Origin: JBJHBP01 sp050485645
GTDB lineage: Bacteria > Pseudomonadota > Gammaproteobacteria > Steroidobacterales > Rariloculaceae
Length of the DNA stretch: 64,000 nucleotides
Assembly (NCBI GenBank): GCA_050485645.1
Contig: JBJHBT010000006.1
Coordinates: forward strand, 98,416-162,415
Direction of reading: 5' to 3'
Numbering within the stretch: the stretch's first letter is position 1; each line of letters opens with the position of its first letter. A model generated the notes under the pieces. The model saw nothing but the letters and a program-made list of their open reading frames with translations, was not told the origin of the DNA and did no database searches. Positions 24,862 through 33,180 of the stretch are shown in pieces. The position numbers were made by a program, and so were the translations under genes.

Positions 24862-25575
24862 TCATCGGTCCGCCGAGTCCGACTGCAGATCGCTGAGCCG
24901 GTCCACATAGCGCAACCCGGCCTTGGCCAGTGGTTCGCGCATACCGTACATGTCCAGACCCAATTCCCCGGCGGCGAGACGGTCGCGTTTTTCCTGTTCG
25001 TTGGCCAGGCGCTTCTGCGCCGCGGCCAGCACGGCCGGAGCGTCCCCGCGGGGCACCACCACCACACCATCATCATCAGCCACGATCGCGTCACCCGGAT
25101 TCACCAGCGCGCTGGCACAGACCACCGGCACGTTGACCGAACCGACGGTGGCTTTGATGGTGCCCTTGGCCGAAACGGCCCGGCTCCAGACAGGAAACTT
25201 CATCTCGCTCAGTTCGGTGATGTCCCGGCAGCCGGCATCGATGATCAGGGCGCGTGCCCCCTTCGCCTGGTAGGACGTGGCCAGCAACTCGCCGAACATG
25301 CCGTCCGTATTCGGGGCACTGAGTGCCACGACAATCACATCGCCCGGCTGGCACAGTTCGGCCGCCACGTGCAGCATCCAGTTGTCGCCGGGATGCGCGA
25401 GCACGGTGATGGCACTGCCGCTGATCCGGGCGCCGCTGTATATCGGCCTCATGTACGAATGCAGAAGGCCGGTGCGACCCTGCGCTTCGTGCACCGTGGC
25501 AACACCCGCTTCGCCCAGCGCATCGACGACGGTGGCATCGGCCCGATCAATATGACGTACGGCTACGTTTCTCAC
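24862..25575 (-). CDS. RraA-fold aldolase, 4-carboxy-4-hydroxy-2-oxoadipate aldolase (LigK/GalC) type
   Basis: 237 residues from GTG 25575, with AGGAG five bases upstream (GTG 25581 overlaps that site). The RraA-like fold is clear, with the metal/substrate segment MFGELLATSYQAKGARALIIDAGCRDI near 95-120. The C-terminal GLDMYGMREPLAKAG is characteristic of LigK-type aldolases, which cleave 4-carboxy-4-hydroxy-2-oxoadipate to pyruvate and oxaloacetate and often decarboxylate oxaloacetate. It begins 14 bases after the aminotransferase stop, so they form an operon. No other protocatechuate 4,5-cleavage or gallate genes are nearby, so an oxaloacetate decarboxylase role is also possible. Confidence 0.82.
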   Translation of the reverse strand: MRNVAVRHIDRADATVVDALGEAGVATVHEAQGRTGLLHSYMRPIYSGARISGSAITVLAHPGDNWMLHVAAELCQPGDVIVVALSAPNTDGMFGELLATSYQAKGARALIIDAGCRDITELSEMKFPVWSRAVSAKGTIKATVGSVNVPVVCASALVNPGDAIVADDDGVVVVPRGDAPAVLAAAQKRLANEQEKRDRLAAGELGLDMYGMREPLAKAGLRYVDRLSDLQSDSADR

Positions 25576-25589
25576 AGTCACTCCTGATT

Positions 25590-26861
25590 TCAGTTTTCAT
25601 CATAGGGGCTGGACAATCTGTGGTGCGGGTACCTGTCCAGCCATGCTGCAATTCTGTCCCTGCGTTCCAGTGCCACCGGAATGAAATCCAGCGCCTGCTG
25701 CAGCCGATCATCCGGTTCGGCACAGCTGAAGCGCAGGAAGCCCGCGCCGGCTTCGCCGAAACATTCTCCACCCAGACAGGCAATACCGAAGCGATCGTCC
25801 GCACCTTCCAGCAGGTACAGCGCCAGGCCATGGCTGGTCATTCCCAGGCGGTTGCATACAGCCGCGACCTTGGGAAACACGTAGAACGTGGCACGCGGAC
25901 TGAGTGTGTGGAATCCGTCGATGCGGTTCAGCCCTTCCGTCAGCAATACCACCTTGTCGCGAAATTTCAGCATCACCTCATCGCGCTCGGCACGATCCTG
26001 CCGCAACGCAGCGGTCCCCGCCAGCTGAACCAGTGGCGGCGTACACGACAGCGTGGTATTGATCATCTTGGCAATGGCGTCGGCGATTTCGGTGGACGTC
26101 ACCGCGAATCCCAGCCGCCACCCGCTCATGCTGTAGGACTTGCTGAAGGTGTAAGCCGCCACGCACTGATCGAGCATGCCCGGCTCGCTGAGCAGGGAAT
26201 GATGGCTGCCTTCCCAGATCATATGGCAATACGGCTCATCGCTGAACACCGCCACATCGCGTCCACGAACCAGGTCTGCGATCGCCTTGAGGTCCTCGCG
26301 TGTTGCGACGCCGCCGGTGGGGTTGTGCGGCGAATTGAGCAGAATCGCCCTGGGAGACGCGTCGTCTTCCAGAAAGCGTTCGATATCAGCAATACAGGGG
26401 CGAAATTCGCTTTCCAGTCGCAGTGGCGCCATCACGGGCCGCGCAGCCCGTCTGAGGATGTTCGGCAGGTAGGTGGGGAAGTACGGACTGAAAACCAGCA
26501 CGCCATCGCCCGGTTCCAGAAAGGCCTCACAGAAGAACTGTTCGAAAACCTTCGCGCCCGGGCCGGTAACGATGTTGGATGCCTGCGCAGGGATACCGAA
26601 CTCACCGCGGACGAACTCCGCGGCCGCCTCGCGAAACTCGGGTATTCCGGGCGACGGGCAGTAGTGCGACTGATTGGCCTCGATGGCTGAGATGCCGCCT
26701 GCGCGAGCCGCAGCGGTGCTGTCGAACGGGCTGTCACCGATCTCCAGCTCCACCACATCCTTGCCGGCCGCCTTCAGGGCTCTTGCCGCCGCCAGTACGG
26801 AGAACGCGGTTTCTATGGTAAGCGAGCGTGCGAACTCACTGAGCTTTGCTGCCAAGTACAC
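25590..26861 (-). CDS. Class I/II pyridoxal-phosphate aminotransferase
   Basis: 423 residues from GTG 26861 (GCAGGG upstream); the open frame extends to 27059, but the extension is Arg/Cys-rich and overlaps the promoter of ggt. PLP-enzyme motifs: NSPHNPTGGVATREDL near 185, FSDEPYCHMIWEG near 215 and YTFSKSYSMSGWRLGFAV with the Lys near 250. The N-terminal AKLSEFARSLTIETAFSVLAAARALKAAGKDVVELEIGDSPF is shared with an uncharacterised aminotransferase group. Co-transcribed with the LigK-type aldolase. It could feed the aldolase a 2-oxo acid, but the substrate is unknown. Confidence 0.85.
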   Translation of the reverse strand: MYLAAKLSEFARSLTIETAFSVLAAARALKAAGKDVVELEIGDSPFDSTAAARAGGISAIEANQSHYCPSPGIPEFREAAAEFVRGEFGIPAQASNIVTGPGAKVFEQFFCEAFLEPGDGVLVFSPYFPTYLPNILRRAARPVMAPLRLESEFRPCIADIERFLEDDASPRAILLNSPHNPTGGVATREDLKAIADLVRGRDVAVFSDEPYCHMIWEGSHHSLLSEPGMLDQCVAAYTFSKSYSMSGWRLGFAVTSTEIADAIAKMINTTLSCTPPLVQLAGTAALRQDRAERDEVMLKFRDKVVLLTEGLNRIDGFHTLSPRATFYVFPKVAAVCNRLGMTSHGLALYLLEGADDRFGIACLGGECFGEAGAGFLRFSCAEPDDRLQQALDFIPVALERRDRIAAWLDRYPHHRLSSPYDEN

Positions 26862-26926
26862 ACCTGTTGCCCTGCCATCGGCAGGCTGCGGGACGGCTGT
26901 GGAAAACGCGTGCGGATATAGCCGCT

Positions 26927-26932
26927 TATAAT
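26927..26932 (+). promoter_or_regulatory. -10 element upstream of ggt
   Basis: A perfect TATAAT, about 108 bases before the ggt start, in the 178-base divergent gap with the aminotransferase. No good -35 lies 16-18 bases upstream, so an activator may be needed. Confidence 0.35.
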
Positions 26933-27039
26933 GCGGTATTGGGACCTGCACGCCGGTGCAACAGTATGCGTTCGCGTGCATCGATACGCAACCGAGCCGG
27001 CACCGCTCCCGCAACCGACACAGGTGTGTTGAACTGACG

Positions 27040-28779
27040 ATGAAAGCAGCCACACTCATGCTGCTGGCCGTCGCCGCCCTGCCAGTCAGCGGCTGCGATC
27101 AGACCGGCCCCGATCCGATCGATTCCGGAGTGGATTTCATGACCGAACAACACCCCAACACCCAGCTGGCGGACAGTTTCATGGTCACTGCAGCGCATCC
27201 GCTGGCGGTGCAGGCCGGTGTCGATGTGCTTCGCGACGGCGGCACCGCCGTGGATGCGGCAATCGCGGTGCAGATGGTGTTGGGGTTCGTCGAGCCGCCT
27301 GAATCCGGTATCGGCGGCGGAGGCTTCCTGCTCTATCACGACCAGCAGACCGGGACACACTTCTACGATGGCCGGGAAGTGGCGCCGGCGGCTGTGGAAG
27401 CGGAGCACTTCACTCTGTTCGGGCGAACCATGCCATTGCCGCTGGCTGTTGTCAGCGGCCGCTCGGTGGGTGTTCCGGGGCTACTGTCCATGCTGGAACA
27501 GGCACACCGCCGGCACGGCAGCCTGCCCTGGTCGCAACTCTTCGAGGCTGCGATCCAGCACGCCGAACAGGGCATCGCCATGCCTCATCGACTCCAGCAG
27601 CAGATCAGTCAGGACCGATCCCTGCGACTGTTCGGTGACACGCGGCGCTACTTCGTCCGTCAGCGTCGCGACGCTGAGCCACGCCTGCGCAATCCGGAGC
27701 TGGCGATCACGCTGCGTCAGATTGCCGATCAAGGCGCCGACGCCTTCTATGCGGGGGACATCGGGGCACGGTTTGTTGCCCGCGCACAGGCACGATGGCC
27801 GCTGTCCAGCCGTATCACCGCCGATGATCTGAGGGCCTACAGGGCGCTGGAACGCACACCGCTGTGTGGCACCTATCGCGGATGGACTCTATGTGGCCCG
27901 CCCCCACCCTCCTCGGCCGGCATCGCTCTGATTCAGATACTCGGCATACTCGAGCACTTCCCGATGAGGGAGCTGGAACCGGGTTCAGCCGCCGCGATGC
28001 ACCTGATCGCCGAAGCGAGCCGCCTGGCGTTCGCGGACCGCAATCGCTACGTGGGTGACCCGTCGTTCAGCGAGGTGCCAATCACCGGGCTTGTCGACCC
28101 CGCCTATCTGCAGGCCCGTGCCGCGCTGATCGATTCGTCGCGGGCGATGCCCGCGGTGTCGGCCGGCATCCCGCCGGACAGTGACGCTGACCGTGCGCTC
28201 AGCGTTCCTGCGGAGGATGAAACCTTCGGTACGACACACCTGAGCATCGTCGATGCTCAGGGCAACGTCGCCGCAATGACGAGTTCGAATGAATCGCCAT
28301 TCGGCACCCGGATGATGGTGAACGGCTTCATCATCAACAATCAGCTCACGGATTTCACCTTTGCCGCTCACCTGCCTGACGGCAGCGAACACCCCAATGC
28401 GCCGGCAGCAGGCAAACGGCCGCGGAGCTCGATGGCTCCTGTCATCGTACTGGACCGCGACGGCAATGTGCGACTGGTGATCGGCTCGCGGGGCGGTGCC
28501 CGCATCATTGGATACGTGCTCAAGGTGCTGATCGGGGTTCTCGACTGGGACATGGAACTGCAACAGGCCATCGCCCTCCCGAACTTTCTGCATCGCGGTG
28601 TGACGTTCGAGCTCGAGCAGGGCACTTCCGTCGCGCGCCACCGCGACGCATTGCGGTCGATGGGCCACGATGTCTCGGTTACCTCTCTCACCAGCGGGTT
28701 GCATGGCATCGAGCGTGTCGGCAGCCAGTGGCGCGGTGCTGCCGACCCCCGGCTGGACGGGATCGCAGCCGGTGACTAG
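27040..28779 (+). CDS. ggt: Gamma-glutamyltransferase, predicted lipoprotein
   Basis: 579 residues from ATG 27040; an upstream extension in frame lacks a signal. Residues 1-19 are a lipoprotein signal with lipobox LPVSGC (Cys19). The Ntn-hydrolase is complete: GGTAVDAAIAVQMVLGFVEPPESGIGGGGF near 67-95 in the large subunit and the autoprocessing site at FGTTHLS (predicted nucleophile Thr398), giving the small subunit. It cleaves or transfers gamma-glutamyl groups, for example from glutathione, in the periplasm. Most GGTs are soluble periplasmic proteins, so the lipid anchor is notable. An amidoligase-family gene follows 45 bases later on the same strand. Confidence 0.93.
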   Translation: MKAATLMLLAVAALPVSGCDQTGPDPIDSGVDFMTEQHPNTQLADSFMVTAAHPLAVQAGVDVLRDGGTAVDAAIAVQMVLGFVEPPESGIGGGGFLLYHDQQTGTHFYDGREVAPAAVEAEHFTLFGRTMPLPLAVVSGRSVGVPGLLSMLEQAHRRHGSLPWSQLFEAAIQHAEQGIAMPHRLQQQISQDRSLRLFGDTRRYFVRQRRDAEPRLRNPELAITLRQIADQGADAFYAGDIGARFVARAQARWPLSSRITADDLRAYRALERTPLCGTYRGWTLCGPPPPSSAGIALIQILGILEHFPMRELEPGSAAAMHLIAEASRLAFADRNRYVGDPSFSEVPITGLVDPAYLQARAALIDSSRAMPAVSAGIPPDSDADRALSVPAEDETFGTTHLSIVDAQGNVAAMTSSNESPFGTRMMVNGFIINNQLTDFTFAAHLPDGSEHPNAPAAGKRPRSSMAPVIVLDRDGNVRLVIGSRGGARIIGYVLKVLIGVLDWDMELQQAIALPNFLHRGVTFELEQGTSVARHRDALRSMGHDVSVTSLTSGLHGIERVGSQWRGAADPRLDGIAAGD

Positions 28780-28824
28780 GCACGCGAACCATCCGTCGGC
28801 ATGGGCCTGTCATGACGTGACGCC

Positions 28825-29850
28825 ATGACGGTCGACCGGTTCCTGATGCCCCCATGGACCATCGGCTACACGGGGGATCCCCGGCGCGTCGGAATCGAGC
28901 TGGAGCTGGGCGGCCTGACACTCGACCAGGTCGCGAATATCGTTGCCGACTGGCTTGGAACGACGATTTCCCGTGACGGACGCTACCGACGCGTGATGCA
29001 TGGCGACATCGACGGCGACTGGCGGGTGGAGCTGGACTTCAGACTGTTGCGCAGAATGGGTCGCAGGGACCATGCCAGCGACCTGCTGTTCGGTGATCTG
29101 AAAAGTTCGGCGGAAGCCCTGCTCAGTCGACTGTCGAATCCACTGGTCCCCAGAGAGATTGTCAGCCCGCCACTGCGGCTGCACCGGCTACAGGACTGTG
29201 AAGCCCTGGTCGGACGACTCCGGCAGGCCGGTGCCCGGGGCACTTCCGACAGCATGCGCTACGCCTTCGGGATGCAGTTCAATCCCGAGATACCCTCAAC
29301 CAGCGGCGACCTGATCCTCGCCTTCATGAAGTCGTTTGTCTGCCTGTACGACTGGCTGTTCCTGCGTGCCAGGGTCGACATTTCGCGCCGGATAAGCACG
29401 TTCGTATCTCCGTTTCCCACCACATACGTACGCAAGCTGATTGCACCGGACTACCAACCTGACCTGCCGGCCGTGATCGACGACTACCTGATCGACAACC
29501 CGACCCGCAATCGCGCCCTCGATATGCTGCCGCTGTTCGCTTTTCTGGATGAATCACGCGTACGTGCGAATGTGCCGGATCCGCTGATCAAGTCACGCCC
29601 CGCGTTTCACTATCGATTGCCGAACTGCGACATCCACAATCCCGACTGGACACTCAGCACGGCCTGGAACGACTGGGTGGAAGTCGAACGGCTTGCGCAG
29701 GACGAAGACCGGCTGCGCAGGTGCTGCGAGGCATACGCCCGCTTCCTGGATCACCCCGTGCAACGATGGCTGGGCGACTGGCACGGCGAAATCGAATCGA
29801 ACTGGCTTGCCGGACCGTCGACTCAGCGCTCCCAGACACCCTCAAGATAG
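28825..29850 (+). CDS. Amidoligase-family protein
   Basis: 341 residues. The N-terminal RRVGIELELGGLTLDQV and the later SDSMRYAFGMQFNPEIP fit the putative amidoligase family (glutamine-synthetase/gamma-glutamylcysteine-ligase fold, described by Iyer and colleagues as COOH-NH2 ligases). The Glu residues of IELEL are the expected metal ligands. A central hydrophobic stretch (LILAFMKSFVCLYDWLFL) is part of the fold rather than an obvious membrane anchor. Such enzymes are proposed to join a carboxylate to an amine using ATP, often beside glutamine amidotransferase genes; here the neighbour is gamma-glutamyltransferase. The gene overlaps the end of galU by 28 bases on the opposite strand. Confidence 0.75.
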   Translation: MTVDRFLMPPWTIGYTGDPRRVGIELELGGLTLDQVANIVADWLGTTISRDGRYRRVMHGDIDGDWRVELDFRLLRRMGRRDHASDLLFGDLKSSAEALLSRLSNPLVPREIVSPPLRLHRLQDCEALVGRLRQAGARGTSDSMRYAFGMQFNPEIPSTSGDLILAFMKSFVCLYDWLFLRARVDISRRISTFVSPFPTTYVRKLIAPDYQPDLPAVIDDYLIDNPTRNRALDMLPLFAFLDESRVRANVPDPLIKSRPAFHYRLPNCDIHNPDWTLSTAWNDWVEVERLAQDEDRLRRCCEAYARFLDHPVQRWLGDWHGEIESNWLAGPSTQRSQTPSR

Positions 29851-30695
29851 GCACGGAATCCGTCCCCGAGCTCCGGATGGCGCAATGCGTACTCGACGGT
29901 TGCCCTGAGATAGCCCAGCTTGCTGCCGCAGTCGTAGCGGGTGCCACTGAACGCATAGGCGTGAACGGCCTCCTCCAGCAGGAGGTCGGCAATGGCGTCC
30001 GTCAGCTGAATTTCGCCCCCGGCGCCGCGCCCGGTCTGCGCGAGCTTGCGGAAAATCGCCGGCGTCAGAATATAGCGGCCAACAACCGCAAGGTTGGACG
30101 GAGCCTGTTCGGGTCGCGGTTTTTCGACAATCCGGTTGACCTTCTGTATGCCGCCAGGCTGTTCCTCCACCGCCACAATGCCGTAGCTGGCGGTCTGGTC
30201 GGCAGGTACGGTTTCAACGCCAAGGACGCTGGCACCATGACTCTCGAAGTGCCTCCGCATCTGCGCAAGGCACGCCACATCACTGTGAATCAGATCATCC
30301 GCCAGATGAACGAAGAACGGTTCATCGCCGACTGCCGGGTATGCACAGAGCACCGCATGGCCCAATCCAAGTGGCACGCCCTGTCGCAAAAACAGGCAGC
30401 TTGCGCTGGCCGGCACGATGTCGCGAATCATTTCCAGCAGGTCTTCCTTGCCGGCATCGCTCAACGCCCGCTCCAGTTCCGGATCGGCATCAAAGTGATC
30501 TTCGATCGCACGTTTGGAAGAACCGGTGACAAATACCAGCTTGGTGGCCCCCGCCTCCAGGGCTTCCTCCACCGCGTACTGGATCAACGGCTTGTCGACG
30601 ATGGGAAGCATCTCCTTGGGAGACGCTTTGGTGGCGGGAAGAAAACGGGTTCCTCTGCCCGCAACCGGAAACACGGCGGTACGAATCGCTGTCAC
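29823..30695 (-). CDS. galU: UTP-glucose-1-phosphate uridylyltransferase
   Basis: 290 residues from the second of two adjacent GTGs (30695), 6 bases after AGGAGG; GTG 30698 is too close. It makes UDP-glucose for cell-envelope sugars. The nucleotidyltransferase motif is FPVAGRGTRFLPATKASPKEML near residue 8, then VDKPLIQYAVEEA, and VEKP with GRYILTPAIF further on. Normal length for GalU. It is convergent with, and slightly overlaps, the amidoligase gene. Confidence 0.96.
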   Translation of the reverse strand: MTAIRTAVFPVAGRGTRFLPATKASPKEMLPIVDKPLIQYAVEEALEAGATKLVFVTGSSKRAIEDHFDADPELERALSDAGKEDLLEMIRDIVPASASCLFLRQGVPLGLGHAVLCAYPAVGDEPFFVHLADDLIHSDVACLAQMRRHFESHGASVLGVETVPADQTASYGIVAVEEQPGGIQKVNRIVEKPRPEQAPSNLAVVGRYILTPAIFRKLAQTGRGAGGEIQLTDAIADLLLEEAVHAYAFSGTRYDCGSKLGYLRATVEYALRHPELGDGFRAYLEGVWER

Positions 30696-30917
30696 CACAA
30701 ACCTCCTGGATACCAATGCAACGGATGATACCGGAGGTGACCATGGAAAATGGTGACAGGTTTCCACCTGCCAACGATCCAGACGGTCAGGCCGCGGTCG
30801 CCCCGCGGCAGCTGTGCCGACTTCACCGGCATCGCCGCCGCGGCGCGACCGTTTCTCCCGAACCCGGCTGACTCAACGGAACGAGCCTGCCAGCCGGGTA
30901 TAACCGCCCGGACCAGG

Positions 30918-31211
30918 CTACTCCGATGCCGTCTCCGCTGCCGGCGCCTGCACCAGGATTTTCTCCCGGTTCGCTTCGACAACGCGCTCGCCGATACCTC
31001 TGACCCGCATCAGCGACTCCGGAGAGGTGAAGCGACCATTCTGCTCTCGATCACGAACGATGGCTTCGGCCAGTGCAGGTCCCACACCCGACAGCTCCGC
31101 GGCCAGCGTAGCCGCATCGGCCGTATTGATGTCGACCGGTTCAGCCAGCACCATCGAGGATGCTCCACCGAGCAGCACACAAAGCAGAAAGCCCTGAATT
31201 ATCCGTTTCAT
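30918..31211 (-). CDS. ComEA-type helix-hairpin-helix protein
   Basis: 97 residues from ATG 31211 (AAGGAGTG upstream). A signal peptide or N-terminal anchor (residues 1-24) precedes a double helix-hairpin-helix DNA-binding domain: VDINTADAATLAAELSGVGPALAEAIVRDRE and FTSPESLMRVRGIGERVVE. This is the size and layout of periplasmic ComEA-like proteins, which hold incoming DNA during natural transformation. It lies 102 bases downstream of lapB on the same strand. Confidence 0.9.
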   Translation of the reverse strand: MKRIIQGFLLCVLLGGASSMVLAEPVDINTADAATLAAELSGVGPALAEAIVRDREQNGRFTSPESLMRVRGIGERVVEANREKILVQAPAAETASE

Positions 31212-31313
31212 TGTTGGCACTCCTTGTAATGAATTGCGAAGGAATGCTAGGCGAATCCGCCCGGCTGCTCTGCCGTTGAATCTCGTGTGTTCATGCAGAT
31301 TCAATGTGGGGGG

Positions 31314-32498
31314 TCAATGCACCAATGCCTCGAATTCGAATGACTGGATCGGCCTCACGGTCTCCCACTGCTTGCAGCTCGGGCAATGCCAGATGAAGCG
31401 CTGGGTGCTATAGCCACAGTTGGTGCAACGATAACGGGCACTGGTGAAGGCCAGCTGTCTGAGACCGTCCGCCACCCTGGCAATCGTGCGTTGGCGCCGT
31501 TCCGGATCGGTGCCGCGCAGTTCGTTGACGTCCACCAGGCCGGCGAGCAGCTCGTTCTCCATGATGAAACGCTCGACACACTCGGACAACGCAACGGAAT
31601 GCGTCAGATTACCGATGATGGCTGCATACGCCAGATCCTTGGTCAGCGCATCATCCCCGGCCAGGAGTTCGTATATATAGCGATCGAATTTATCCAGAGC
31701 GCCTGACTGCTCGTAGCAGCGCAACAGCGGCGCCAGCGTCTCGGCAATCAGCCGACGATCCTTGCCGATGATGTCTTTGTACAGTTGCACTGCGCGATGG
31801 TAGTCCTGCTCTTCAACGGCGATAGCGGCACGAATCAGCATTCCGCGCAGCGCGCTGTCCTTGTTGCCAGCAGCCTGCTTCAGGTACTGACGCGCGTCTT
31901 TAAGGTCACCTGCTTCCCGTGCCTGCTGCGCAAGTTCGCAGTAGTAATGTGCGATGCGCCCGGACTTTTCGCCGTTGAGAAGCTCCAGCTGCCTGTGTGT
32001 GTCGATGGCTCGCTGCCATTCCCGTTCGCGCTCATAGATATAGATGAGGCTCTCCAGCGCTGCCTTGGCCAGAGTCGGACTTGCGGTCAGCTCGGCGAAC
32101 AACTTTTCAGCTCTGTCATAGAGGCCGGCGCTGAGGTAATCCTCAGCCAGCGAAAACAGCGCCTGATGTCGTTGGGCTTCACTGAGATTCGGTCGCGCGA
32201 GCAGATTCTGATGCACACGGATGGCGCGTTCGATCTCACCTCGCCGACGAAACAGGTGACCCAGCGCGAAGTGCGTTTCCAGCGTGTCGTCATCGACCTT
32301 GGCCATCTGCACGAACAGTTCCAATGCTTCGTCCGTCTTGCGATTCAGCACCAGATTGAGGCCGCGCATGTAGTCGGCACTGATGCGTGACTTGGACGGA
32401 TTCTCCCGGTCGTAGTCGAGATAGATCTTGAATGCCCAGCCGATCGCCGCGAACAGGATGAAAGCGCCGGCAAGGAGAAATGTGCTTTCAGTCGGCAT
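31314..32498 (-). CDS. lapB: Lipopolysaccharide assembly protein LapB (YciM)
   Basis: 394 residues: an N-terminal membrane anchor (about 4-25), a row of TPR repeats (about 45-320, LETHFALGHLFRRRGEIERAIRVHQ is typical) and a C-terminal rubredoxin-like metal site with Cys358, Cys361, Cys372 and Cys375 (CTNCGY, CPSC). LapB tunes lipid A synthesis by promoting FtsH degradation of LpxC. Its ATG overlaps the end of lapA by 11 bases, implying translational coupling. Confidence 0.97.
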   Translation of the reverse strand: MPTESTFLLAGAFILFAAIGWAFKIYLDYDRENPSKSRISADYMRGLNLVLNRKTDEALELFVQMAKVDDDTLETHFALGHLFRRRGEIERAIRVHQNLLARPNLSEAQRHQALFSLAEDYLSAGLYDRAEKLFAELTASPTLAKAALESLIYIYEREREWQRAIDTHRQLELLNGEKSGRIAHYYCELAQQAREAGDLKDARQYLKQAAGNKDSALRGMLIRAAIAVEEQDYHRAVQLYKDIIGKDRRLIAETLAPLLRCYEQSGALDKFDRYIYELLAGDDALTKDLAYAAIIGNLTHSVALSECVERFIMENELLAGLVDVNELRGTDPERRQRTIARVADGLRQLAFTSARYRCTNCGYSTQRFIWHCPSCKQWETVRPIQSFEFEALVH

Positions 32499-32793
32499 CT
32501 TTGAGCGGCTGGCTTTCCAACTGTTTGAGGCGAGATTCGGCGCTGTACAGGTTTTTCTTCAGCCGCCGGCGCTGCAGCACGGATTTCAGCGCACCGAAAC
32601 CTGCGGCCCCGGATCCGAGAACCCAACCCAGCGCGAAAGCGATCGACAACGCCAAGGCAACGGACACACGTTCGAAACGCATGATGCCGATATCGATGCC
32701 GATGGGTTCCGGATTCGCATAGGAAATAATCGCGGCTAACGCCACGAAGGCGATCAACACCACGATCAACCATATCTTACGGAGCACAGACAT
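32488..32793 (-). CDS. lapA: Lipopolysaccharide assembly protein LapA-like
   Basis: 101 residues with two membrane helices (about 6-26 and 43-63) and a basic coiled-coil tail (LKSVLQRRRLKKNL). This is the LapA/YciS small inner-membrane partner of LapB. It lies 23 bases after ihfB and overlaps lapB. Confidence 0.93.
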   Translation of the reverse strand: MSVLRKIWLIVVLIAFVALAAIISYANPEPIGIDIGIMRFERVSVALALSIAFALGWVLGSGAAGFGALKSVLQRRRLKKNLYSAESRLKQLESQPLKDAD

Positions 32794-32816
32794 CGATGCG
32801 CCCGTAGACCAGGCGC

Positions 32817-33119
32817 TCAGTCGCGCACGGGCATGTGGCGCGAATCGTTGACGCGCTCGCGCAACTCCTTGCCCGGCTTGAAATGCGGAACGTACTTGCC
32901 GGCGAGCGCAACAGGCTCGCCGGTTTTCGGATTACGTCCCATACGAGGCGGCCGGAAATGCAGCGAGAAACTGCCGAAGCCCCGAATTTCGATTCGCTCT
33001 CCACTCGCCAGCGCCTCACTCATCAGCTCAAGAATATGCTTGACCGCCAGCTCCACGTCCTTGGCGGCCAGATGCTTCTGGTTTCGAGCGATGGATTCGA
33101 TCAACTCGGACTTAGTCAT
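32817..33119 (-). CDS. ihfB: Integration host factor beta subunit
   Basis: 100 residues with MTKSELIESIA, RGFGSFSLHFRPPRMGRNPKTGE, the DNA-binding arms of the HU/IHF fold. It forms the heterodimer with IhfA (6837-7136). It follows rpsA by 61 bases, as in most gammaproteobacteria. Confidence 0.98.
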   Translation of the reverse strand: MTKSELIESIARNQKHLAAKDVELAVKHILELMSEALASGERIEIRGFGSFSLHFRPPRMGRNPKTGEPVALAGKYVPHFKPGKELRERVNDSRHMPVRD

Positions 33120-33180
33120 GAGTACGGACCTTTCTCCCGGGCTTCGGCAGCTCTGTAGCCGAACGAGTCGCGCTTGATCC

